Position numbers and translations under genes: made by a program. A DNA stretch of 64,000 nt from positions 161,131 to 225,130 of the forward strand of contig NZ_KE150413.1 of NCBI RefSeq assembly GCF_000411255.1, written 5' to 3'. Positions 42,624 to 49,456 of this stretch are shown here, one piece after another. Under the pieces are notes generated by a model that worked only from the letters and a program-made list of their open reading frames with translations, searched no databases and was not told the origin of the DNA. This DNA is from Paenibacillus sp. HGH0039. Its GTDB lineage: Bacteria > Bacillota > Bacilli > Paenibacillales > NBRC-103111. Within the stretch, counting starts at the first letter, position 1. Each line of letters opens with the position of its first letter.

Positions 42624-43166
42624 TTGGAACACAATTTGGTTCAGAAGCTTTCACATAAGATGAAAATAAGAATGTGGGCATCCTGCCTAAAACCGGCCAA
42701 AATAAATCGAAATGGGGAGATGGTGATTTCCCCTCACTGGTTTATCAAATGGGGAGTCTTTCTATTTGCTCTAGTCTTTGTTGCCGTTACAGTTGTATTA
42801 CTTTTTGACCCAGTGATAAAAGAAGAAGCAGTTGCCGCATGTGGAATGATTGCGCTGATTCTTGGATTTTGTTCGATTGGAGCGGCGATCTCTAAGATGG
42901 TTATAAATGAAGAGGCAATTCGTACGTACAAATGGTATGGAAAGAAAACAATACGTTTTGCCGATATTACTAGAGTTGAGAGCACTACGCTTTACGGTGG
43001 AGCCATTGTTATCAGATCGAACAAAAAGTCTATAACAGTCACGCTTGAGAATCGAGGTATTCATGATTTCGTAAAGCATTTATCTCGAAAATTAGGTTCG
43101 GAGAGGGTTGCTCATGCGTCGGCAATAATCTCTGAACGAATACGTGTAATAAATTCTTACCAGTAA
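42624..43166 (+). CDS. PH-like membrane protein, paralogue of the core-cluster copy
   Basis: A 180-residue protein with two transmembrane helices (WGVFLFALVFVAVTVVLL and AACGMIALILGFCSIGAA) and a PH-like domain (MVINEEAIRTYKWYGKK, RFADITRVESTTLYGG, FVKHLSRKLGSERVA). It aligns along its whole length with the protein at 35517. It starts at TTG 42624 after GGAGAAATCATA. Its place behind a WHH-toxin relic, and the copy beside the live WHH spike, suggest that both may protect the membrane side against this effector class. Confidence 0.7.
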   Translation: MEHNLVQKLSHKMKIRMWASCLKPAKINRNGEMVISPHWFIKWGVFLFALVFVAVTVVLLFDPVIKEEAVAACGMIALILGFCSIGAAISKMVINEEAIRTYKWYGKKTIRFADITRVESTTLYGGAIVIRSNKKSITVTLENRGIHDFVKHLSRKLGSERVAHASAIISERIRVINSYQ

Positions 43167-43184
43167 TCTCTTCATTAAAAATAT

Positions 43185-43229
43185 ACAGGTCGGTTATGGT
43201 GAGTTGCTACTATGATTGACCTGTTTTTT
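43185..43229 (+). repeat. Terminator-like hairpin repeat, copy 2
   Basis: ACAGGTCGGTTATGGT and its near-complement ACTATGATTGACCTGT flank a short loop, then T6. It repeats the stem of the copy at 39975 and follows the PH-like gene. Between it and copy 3, one frame encodes KKFLKGLLFGGALNNAIS, a possible pre-toxin scrap. Confidence 0.65.
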
Positions 43230-43309
43230 CTTTGTTTCCACCTAGTCTTCAGCGAACAGGTAAGAAGTTTTTGAAGGGGCTACTGTTTGGTGGAGCGTTA
43301 AATAACGCT

Positions 43310-43366
43310 ATTTCGTTGCATCGAACAGATTGATTATGGTCGTATATTATCATAATTGCCCCTTTT
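43310..43366 (+). repeat. Terminator-like hairpin repeat, copy 3
   Basis: TTTCGTTGCATCGAACAG matches the lead-in of copy 1 (TTCCGTTACATCGAACAG), followed by the decayed stem ATTGATTATGGTC and ATCATAATTGCCCC with T5. It is the most degenerate of the three and lies 35 bases before the gene at 43402. Confidence 0.55.
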
Positions 43367-43401
43367 TAATGAATGCAGACTATTTAGACTGAGGTGTAAA
43401 T

Positions 43402-44058
43402 ATGAAAGCAAACGAAGCGTTTGATAACGTATGCAGTTTAATATCTGAAAAGTATACGGCCAGTGGATGGAAATATTCTAAGTCAGGTCATTGGATGACG
43501 AAAAAAGATAAGAATTTCATGCACAAGTTGTTTTTTTATACAAGTTGGAATAATATATCTGATACAAATGTAGCATTTTATGGTGAATGTGCAATTATCC
43601 CATTAAAATCGAAAGACAAAATATTTCATATTAATACCCGTCAATGCAATGTTCCGAGTGGTCAATTATATTGGAATATCGCAAATGAGGAAAATTGGGA
43701 ACGTACCGTTAAAGAATTCACTACTTGGTTAGATAGTGTATTAATACCGATTGTAGAATGCTGTATGAATGATCTGGATAACTTTGTTAAACAAGTTGCT
43801 GTGAGAGGATTTTATCCTCCGAATGGTTATGTGGTTGATATTAGTTTTATCTTAACGTATGGTTCACGTAAGTTAGCCGAAGAAGCCACTAAAAGATACT
43901 ATGCTAGTTTAGACGAATCGATAAAAAAAGAATTTAAAGAAAATTATGAGAGTATGATAAATGGCAATAAGGCTGTAAGTGCATACGGTAATAATATGAT
44001 GAGAAATTATTCGAATTTTAGAACCATCGTTGAAAATAAAATAATTGTGATAATATAG
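43402..44058 (+). CDS. Hypothetical protein of the immunity island
   Basis: A 218-residue soluble protein, AT-rich gene, no recognised domain, signal peptide or membrane helix. It contains SGHWMTKKDKNFMHKLFF, WERTVKEFTTWLDSVL and a Tyr/Asn-rich C-terminus. ATG follows CTGAGGTGTAAAT. Surrounded by toxin relics and immunity genes, it may be another antidote, but nothing in the sequence shows a partner. Confidence 0.55.
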   Translation: MKANEAFDNVCSLISEKYTASGWKYSKSGHWMTKKDKNFMHKLFFYTSWNNISDTNVAFYGECAIIPLKSKDKIFHINTRQCNVPSGQLYWNIANEENWERTVKEFTTWLDSVLIPIVECCMNDLDNFVKQVAVRGFYPPNGYVVDISFILTYGSRKLAEEATKRYYASLDESIKKEFKENYESMINGNKAVSAYGNNMMRNYSNFRTIVENKIIVII

Positions 44059-44145
44059 TACACCAATTGTTTGGCATCGCTATGCGGTAATTGGTAACCC
44101 AGTTACTGCTTTTTTGTTGTCTAATATAGCTTTACAACTTAAGGG

Positions 44146-44354
44146 ATGGGACAAGGTAACAGTGGTACTAAACCAGCTTATTTAAAAAACGTTGATGATT
44201 TCTTGTCAGGTAATAAGAAATTTGATGAATGAAAATGGTTGACAACGGAATGTATACATGGCATCACACTGAAGTACCGGGGAAAATGCAGTTAGTGTCC
44301 TAGGGTATTCACAATATTACAACTCCTAATGGTGGTAAGTACTTCAATTCATAG
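44146..44354 (+). pseudogene. WHH nuclease toxin relic with frameshift and stop
   Basis: ATG 44146 opens a frame reading GTKPAYLKNVDDFLSGNK that ends at TGA 44230. A second frame continues NGMYTWHHTEVPGKMQLV, meets TAG, then reads GIHNITTPNGGKYFNS to TAG 44352. TWHH and the later GIHN are the signature of WHH/HNH toxins such as the live one at 36493. At least one frameshift and one stop make it inactive. The following YezG-like gene is probably its surviving antidote. Confidence 0.75.
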
Positions 44355-44440
44355 ACAGGTTGGAGCGAGAAGCGTGCGTAAATTAAAGGCAAAGGAATTT
44401 TTGAGAAAACGATAAAAAATCAATCGGGAGGCTGAAATAA

Positions 44441-44929
44441 TTGGAGAAAATACTAAATGATTTATATCGGCAGATAGCTGAAACAGTCAATGAAATGATA
44501 CCGGAAAGTTGGGGGAAGTTTTATTTTTATGCTCAAATTTCTGATGATGGTGGAGGTACGTATTTTTTCTACCAGCCAGAAACGAGCCCGGAAAGGTATG
44601 AATACAGTCTTGAGATTCCTTTTAAATATCAAGTTAACGAGAGGGAATTCAAATTAAATAAAAGAAAACTTCTGTCATTATCAGAAAAAGTGAGAGAAAT
44701 ATTTAAAGATGAAGGACAGGAATTATGGTATTCTTTCACTTTAAGTTTAGAAAGAACAGGTAAATTTAAAGTTCACTTTGATTATACAAAATGGTTTGCT
44801 ACCAATTATAGTTTTAGTGACCAACTTATTATCTGGCAATACAAGTACTTAAACGAAATTCCTCAAGATATAGCTCTACAAAATCTAATAACTAAGTACT
44901 CCGAGGAATTCCCGGATAATCCAATTTAA
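44441..44929 (+). CDS. YezG/DUF600 family immunity protein, copy 1
   Basis: A 162-residue acidic protein of the YezG type: LNDLYRQIAETVNEMIP, then WGKFYFYAQISDDGGG, WYSFTLSLERTGKFKVHF and DYTKWFATNYSFSDQLI. In Bacillus, YezG proteins neutralise LXG-type nuclease toxins. It starts at TTG 44441 after CGGGAGGCTGAAATAA. It follows a broken WHH toxin and has a paralogue at 45737. Confidence 0.85.
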   Translation: MEKILNDLYRQIAETVNEMIPESWGKFYFYAQISDDGGGTYFFYQPETSPERYEYSLEIPFKYQVNEREFKLNKRKLLSLSEKVREIFKDEGQELWYSFTLSLERTGKFKVHFDYTKWFATNYSFSDQLIIWQYKYLNEIPQDIALQNLITKYSEEFPDNPI

Positions 44930-44958
44930 GTAAGCAAAAAGCAAGGTGAGAGGGAGAA

Positions 44959-45228
44959 TTGCAGGTGTGGTTGAGGAAACAGTTCTACCCATATGAAATT
45001 TTGTTCCTTATATTTGTAAGAAATAAGATGGGCTTACCGGTCCCCGAGCATTTTGACAATCTGTTAATGAATACGCCGGAAGCAAAAATGGCTGTTCAAG
45101 ATCCCGAACCTTATCCGAATGGGCCCCTTTACTACGTCTTATCGATACCTTCTATCGCAAGAACTATCCCGAATATATTCCCAATAAACACGGGGAATTG
45201 TTCTAATAATTTTTACGGAGGAAATTAG
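44959..45228 (+). CDS. Small hypothetical protein, possibly a fragment
   Basis: An 89-codon frame from TTG 44959 (after GAGAGGGAGAAT) with FLIFVRNKMGLPVPEHF and DPEPYPNGPLYYVLSIP. No domain is recognised. It ends one base before the next start and may be a real small gene or the tail of a lost one. Confidence 0.4.
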   Translation: MQVWLRKQFYPYEILFLIFVRNKMGLPVPEHFDNLLMNTPEAKMAVQDPEPYPNGPLYYVLSIPSIARTIPNIFPINTGNCSNNFYGGN

Positions 45229-45229
45229 C

Positions 45230-45685
45230 ATGTCAGATAAAGATATCGTGCGGCTCATATTTGATGATAGGAAAGATGTAGAAGCGATTTTAGGCGACCC
45301 GGAAGCATTCGATGTACACGAGTGTATATTAAATTATGGGCTGTCTACGAAGAAATTTCTCTATGTTGATTATAAAGGCGAGGATGATCGCGAGATCGTG
45401 AATTATATTTTAGATTATGAATTTGCTCGTAACATTGAATTAGCTTTACAAGAAGAACTTGAGGAGCTTGGAGAGTTTGAATATGAATTGTTACCTGACA
45501 AGATAAAGGAAGCTAATAAAATTATATCGAAAAGGGGATACGGGTTATTTTCCTATCCGACCTCCGGTGACTTTTATGCGCTTTTCATTGCCAAGCTAGA
45601 GAATAAAACTAAATTGCTGCAAGTAGATCTGCTGCATGATGAAAGAATTCCTTCAAAAGAAAGATATGTACAGTATTATTTCTAA
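45230..45685 (+). CDS. Hypothetical protein, possible immunity (DUF6630-like)
   Basis: A 151-residue acidic soluble protein. Segments KFLYVDYKGEDDREIV, YLLP-type helices (EYELLPDKIKEANKII) and RGYGLFSYPTSGDFYALF suggest an alpha/beta fold, perhaps like DUF6630 proteins. ATG follows CGGAGGAAATTAGC. It sits between two YezG-like genes in the immunity island. Confidence 0.55.
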   Translation: MSDKDIVRLIFDDRKDVEAILGDPEAFDVHECILNYGLSTKKFLYVDYKGEDDREIVNYILDYEFARNIELALQEELEELGEFEYELLPDKIKEANKIISKRGYGLFSYPTSGDFYALFIAKLENKTKLLQVDLLHDERIPSKERYVQYYF

Positions 45686-45736
45686 GATGAGAGAAACGCT
45701 GTTGATTGGGCAAATGGCATCCGGGAGGTTAGTAGG

Positions 45737-46219
45737 ATGGAACAGCAGATGAATGATTTATATAGAGAGATAGCAGAAACAATCAATCAATTGATACCAG
45801 AAGACTGGGAAGATTTTTATTTTAATGGTGAGGTAGAAAATGGAGAAGGAGGGGTTTTCTTTTTCTTCAAGCCAATAAATAAGCATGGTTATGTTTATTG
45901 TCGAGGTATTTTAAAGAAATACAATGTTGATTCAGAGATCTATAAAAAAACGATGAGAAGGCTATTTAAAGTTACCAATGATCTGAAAAATATATTTTTA
46001 GAAGATGGACAAGAGCCTTGGTTCTCAATAACCATGAAACTTACTTCTGAAGGCAAACTAAATATAGAATATGATTACACAAAATGGGGAGAATCCGATT
46101 TTGGCCCTTCAGACAGGTTGGAATATTGGGAAAGCAAGTACCTGAATACTGTACCCCAAGATGAAACGGATAGAATTAAAATGGATAAAATGAGAGAGTT
46201 TGAAGGCTCCGTTTATTAA
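45737..46219 (+). CDS. YezG/DUF600 family immunity protein, copy 2
   Basis: A 160-residue paralogue of the protein at 44441, with MNDLYREIAETINQLIP, WEDFYFNGEVENGEGG, DGQEPWFSITMKL and IEYDYTKWGESDFGPSD. Sequence divergence between the two is high enough to suggest defence against different toxin variants. ATG follows GGGAGGTTAGTAGG. It is the last gene of the island and ends before a terminator. Confidence 0.85.
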   Translation: MEQQMNDLYREIAETINQLIPEDWEDFYFNGEVENGEGGVFFFFKPINKHGYVYCRGILKKYNVDSEIYKKTMRRLFKVTNDLKNIFLEDGQEPWFSITMKLTSEGKLNIEYDYTKWGESDFGPSDRLEYWESKYLNTVPQDETDRIKMDKMREFEGSVY

Positions 46220-46258
46220 CAAGTAACGGAAGTCGGTTATCAGGATGTCGCGATTTAA

Positions 46259-46304
46259 AAAAGGTACATCTCCCTTAACATGAAGGGAAATGTACCTTTT
46301 TACA
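46259..46304. terminator. Rho-independent terminator closing the island
   Basis: AAGGTACATCTCCCTT pairs with AAGGGAAATGTACCTT (one mismatch), flanked by an A run and a T run, so it can terminate both the YezG-like gene and the convergent secreted-protein gene. Confidence 0.75.
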
Positions 46305-46366
46305 CGGCAGCCCTTGTTCCGGTGACGGAGCTCGGGGTTTACACGGCTCTCTTTTTCATCGGGATT

Positions 46367-46828
46367 TTAATAATCGAACCGGCTCGTAATATAAGCCGAG
46401 ACATGCCACTGCTGGGTCGTGTCGTAGAACTTGAAATAGTTTCCGACCGGCTGGCTCAATCCGTAAGCGGTTCCGGCCACAGAGGCGACCAAGGTGGAAT
46501 TTTTGTAAATGTCGAATTTGCCTACAATCTCATCGTTTGTGCTGGAGCCGAACGACACGAGCCGGAACTCATATTGGCTGCCGTTGGCTTGAACGATAGC
46601 GTTGAAGAAACCGCTGTCACCCGAGGACAGGGGTTCATTCGTCCAACTGATGATGACATTTCCCGCCTTAGCTTTGTAAGCGGTACCGTTGTCTATGACC
46701 TGAATAGGTTTCGTAGACCAGATACTGTGTACACTCGTTACCGGCGCTGCGGCTGCTCCGCTGATTAACAGCGTTAACGACAGCAGGGCGGCTGTCATTA
46801 AACCGAGCACCCATTTTTTTACTCTCAT
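46367..46828 (-). CDS. Small secreted protein
   Basis: A 153-residue protein with a classical signal peptide (VLGLMTAALLSLTLLISG, cleavage after AAAA). The mature part is beta-rich, aromatic and without Cys (VISWTNEPLSSGDSGFF, YEFRLVSFGSSTND), suggesting a small secreted beta-sandwich. No family is recognised. ATG 46828 follows AGAGGAGATGAGTTG. It is a single gene between terminators. Confidence 0.65.
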   Translation of the reverse strand: MRVKKWVLGLMTAALLSLTLLISGAAAAPVTSVHSIWSTKPIQVIDNGTAYKAKAGNVIISWTNEPLSSGDSGFFNAIVQANGSQYEFRLVSFGSSTNDEIVGKFDIYKNSTLVASVAGTAYGLSQPVGNYFKFYDTTQQWHVSAYITSRFDY

Positions 46829-46974
46829 CAACTCATCTCCTCTGTTTTTAGTGGGATTTAAAATCAGGTTGCGTTTACACTATATGGGAATAAGGTGGGC
46901 GGTATTCTACGGGGATACGCGTGATGGTCTCAAATAGAGAAATAATTTTTCTTCTGCTCGGTAAACCAACAAGC

Positions 46975-47014
46975 AAAAAGGTATATCCTCCTCAAGACGG
47001 GGGATATACCTTTT
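46975..47014. terminator. Rho-independent terminator
   Basis: AAAAGGTATATCC and GGATATACCTTTT form a strong stem with T and A runs outside. It lies between the two minus-strand secreted-protein genes. Confidence 0.7.
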
Positions 47015-47114
47015 CTGTTTTCGTACGGAGGGCCGATTATCTTATTTAAGCCCTGTCCGAAGGGATTAGTTTATGGAAATAGTGCGGGAACGAATGGAAT
47101 CGAAAGCGGTCCGG

Positions 47115-48152
47115 CTAGTTCATGTTGATGCTGACGGTCTCCTCACCCGCGTTGACATAGTTCACGCTGACCTGGGTGGAGTTCGGATAGGTGCAGTAGC
47201 CGCCCGTATCTGACGCGAGCCATTGATGATTGCTGGTCGAGCTGGTGCCGATCATGGAATTCGACCATTTGACGTTTTTCAGGTAGGTACCGGTGTTGTA
47301 GGGCTTAGGGGCGTTGCTCGCGATGGCCGTGATCCGTTTGAGCTCGTTGCCGGCGCCGCTTTTTTTCCAGCCGGCCACATTGGTTACAACGGTGTAGTTG
47401 TCCGCCGTATTCGTGTCATACCGGATACCTGCGGCATATAGAGCGACTTGTCCGTCTGCCGGTACGTAGAATTTGAACGTAAGATTTTGTCCGGCCTTGA
47501 AGCGGAACGAGTTGTTATGGTAGTAGACACCGCCAGTAAAGATCGAGTGGGCCCAGTTGTTGTAAGTTTTGCTGTACTGGAATCCGGCATCGACTTCGGA
47601 GGCTCCGCTGCTGGCGTGTCCACCCGTATAAATGTAAGGAGTATCGTTGGAAGAAGCGTTGTTCACGTAGACTTCATTGTTGGCGCTGGAGGGCAGGTAT
47701 ACATTGCCGGACCACCAGGAATAACCGGGATTCGAGAAAACGCGTCTGTACGGGCCGCCCGCTTCTCCGCAGGCATAACCCGCCAGCGGGGTAACGGAAG
47801 CGCTCTTGTTCAGTGTCGGCGAGTCGGTGCTTGTCGGCAGGGTGAAGGTTTCATTGTTGCTGACGGCTATGGTATTCTCTTCGGATACCGTTACTTTGCC
47901 GAAGACATCTTTCAATTCTGTCTTGTTTGCATGAATTTGCCCGTTGTCGTCGATGTAAATAACATTTTCGCGCTCTTCTTTAGGAAGGTTCTTCATGACG
48001 TCGATCATGATCTGACGCTCCTGACCGGTAATTCCGGCGGCGACTTCTTTCTCCAGGTCCCGGTTATTTGACGAAGCGGATACGGGGGCGAGAGAGACTA
48101 CAAGGGACAGCAGAGTGAGACTGGAAGCGAGAGCGGTCTTCATTTTCTTCAA
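47115..48152 (-). CDS. YrpD-like secreted protein
   Basis: A 345-residue protein with a signal peptide (SSLTLLSLVVSLAPVSAS). The mature part starts with a helical propeptide-like segment (EKEVAAGITGQERQIM) and continues with a beta-rich domain (AGYACGEAGGPYRRVFS, YSWWSGNVYLPSSANNE, TYNNWAHSIFTGGVYYH) resembling the secreted YrpD proteins of Bacillus, whose function is unknown. The start is probably TTG 48152, eight bases after AAAGGA; a GTG at 48161 is too close. A tandem 21-base repeat lies upstream. Confidence 0.7.
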   Translation of the reverse strand: MKKMKTALASSLTLLSLVVSLAPVSASSNNRDLEKEVAAGITGQERQIMIDVMKNLPKEERENVIYIDDNGQIHANKTELKDVFGKVTVSEENTIAVSNNETFTLPTSTDSPTLNKSASVTPLAGYACGEAGGPYRRVFSNPGYSWWSGNVYLPSSANNEVYVNNASSNDTPYIYTGGHASSGASEVDAGFQYSKTYNNWAHSIFTGGVYYHNNSFRFKAGQNLTFKFYVPADGQVALYAAGIRYDTNTADNYTVVTNVAGWKKSGAGNELKRITAIASNAPKPYNTGTYLKNVKWSNSMIGTSSTSNHQWLASDTGGYCTYPNSTQVSVNYVNAGEETVSINMN

Positions 48153-48250
48153 ACGGCACACATCCTTTATAGTTTTATGGGTTCTTTCAAAAAAAGCTTA
48201 ACACTTCCAGTAAAAATGTAAATAATTTCATGAATTTAATTAAAAAGTTA

Positions 48251-48292
48251 TAATCAAGATACCAGAAAATGTAATCAAATTACCAGGAAATG
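48251..48292 (+). repeat. Tandem 21-base repeat upstream of the yrpD-like gene
   Basis: TAATCAAGATACCAGAAAAT (48251) and TAATCAAATTACCAGGAAAT (48272) are adjacent near-identical units about two helical turns long. An inverted TTGATTACC occurs at 48318. The position about 100 bases upstream of the minus-strand start suggests a regulator-binding array. Confidence 0.5.
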
Positions 48293-48329
48293 GGTCGTTC
48301 GCTTTGGGTGTTCCCACTTGATTACCATG

Positions 48330-48366
48330 CAAAAAAACCGCAAGCGGTGGGGCCCGTTTGCGGCTT
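48330..48366 (-). terminator. Rho-independent terminator of the second two-component system
   Basis: On the minus strand CCGCAAACGGGC...ACCGCTTGCGG forms a stem followed by T7, 15 bases past the response regulator stop. Confidence 0.7.
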
Positions 48367-48380
48367 CTGTTTATGCGGGA

Positions 48381-49439
48381 CTATCCGTTCGGATGCTGCC
48401 GGCTTTGTTTCCTAAGCTCGGAAGGCGTAAGCCCGTACGTTTTTTTGAACGTTTTGCTGAAATGGGAGTAGTCGGAGAAGCCGACCTGGTACGCGGCATC
48501 CGTCGTCGGACAATCCGTATGCTCCAAGAGGTCCCTGGCTTTCTCCATCCGCAGCCGGATGAGGTATTTCACGAAGTTCACGTTCGTCTCCTCCTTGAAC
48601 GTGCGGCTCAAATACGCATCGGACATGCCGATGGCCTCCGCCACCTCGCTCAGCGAGAGATCTTCGCGGGCAAAGTGCTCCTGCATGTACTGCATCGCCC
48701 GGTGGATGTTCTGCCGGGACCCGAGGTTGCGGGTCCCTTTGATTTCACGGATCATGGCGCTCAAGACATCGCGCAGGGCCTCTCCGAGATCCGCCGCACG
48801 GCCCGGCCATTCACGGTCTGCGTAAGGGCGGGCAAACCGGAAATCCCGTTTGCCCAGCTCCGTCTCCAGCATGCCCGTGAAATGGTGGGCAAACTGCGGG
48901 GGGCTGAGCTCGGCCGGGCCCGAGCTCATGTAATGCCGGAGCGCCTCCCCGGCCAGAAGCTGCGCTTTGTCCTCGCAGGCGGCCCAGATCTGCTCCAGCA
49001 GTTCTTCGCTCAGCCCCTGCAGCGTCAGCAGCCATTCATGCTGGCGGGACAGCTTCGTCTCGCTGCTCGCGAGCTGATCGTACACCCGTCCGAGCGCTTC
49101 GCGGAACTGGTCGGGATCGACGGGCTTCAGCAGAAAATCCGAAACGCCGAAGCGGATTGCCTTCCGGGCGTACTCGAAATCGCTGTAGCCCGACAAAATA
49201 ATGAACTGGGTCCGTTCATTCCGCTTTTTCGCCGCTTCGATGAAGGAGAGCCCGTCCAGTTCGGGCATGCGGATATCCGTCAGGACGATGTCCGGGGAAC
49301 AGCTCCCGAGAAGCCGGAGCGCTTCCTCACCGTCTTCCGCTTCGCCCGCGATGATAATGTCCAGTCCGGAAGTTTCCACCATTTTGCGGACGCTCAAATG
49401 GATCATGTATTCGTCGTCGACAATCATCATCCGATACAT
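48381..49439 (-). CDS. YesN-type response regulator, receiver plus AraC domain
   Basis: A 352-residue regulator. Receiver motifs: MIVDDEYMIHL, phospho-acceptor Asp in IVLTDIRMPE, IILSGYSDF and FLLKPVDP. The C-terminal AraC domain holds VAEAIGMSDAYLSRTFKEE and TDAAYQVGFSDYSHFSKTF. ATG 49439 follows AAGGAGGTCTTGCC; a longer open frame reaches 49634 but runs into the kinase gene. It follows the kinase at a distance of 17 bases and probably activates the secreted-enzyme and ABC genes that diverge from it. Confidence 0.9.
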   Translation of the reverse strand: MYRMMIVDDEYMIHLSVRKMVETSGLDIIIAGEAEDGEEALRLLGSCSPDIVLTDIRMPELDGLSFIEAAKKRNERTQFIILSGYSDFEYARKAIRFGVSDFLLKPVDPDQFREALGRVYDQLASSETKLSRQHEWLLTLQGLSEELLEQIWAACEDKAQLLAGEALRHYMSSGPAELSPPQFAHHFTGMLETELGKRDFRFARPYADREWPGRAADLGEALRDVLSAMIREIKGTRNLGSRQNIHRAMQYMQEHFAREDLSLSEVAEAIGMSDAYLSRTFKEETNVNFVKYLIRLRMEKARDLLEHTDCPTTDAAYQVGFSDYSHFSKTFKKTYGLTPSELRKQSRQHPNG

Positions 49440-49456
49440 GGCAAGACCTCCTTGAT

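Noticed and set aside
39961-43366. CRISPR array suggested by repeated hairpins
   Set aside because: There are only three diverged copies at irregular distances, each with a T run, and no cas genes; they are terminator-like repeats.
39798-46219. Prophage or insertion sequence as the source of the AT-rich island
   Set aside because: No integrase, transposase, terminal repeats or target duplications are visible; toxin-module turnover explains the content better.
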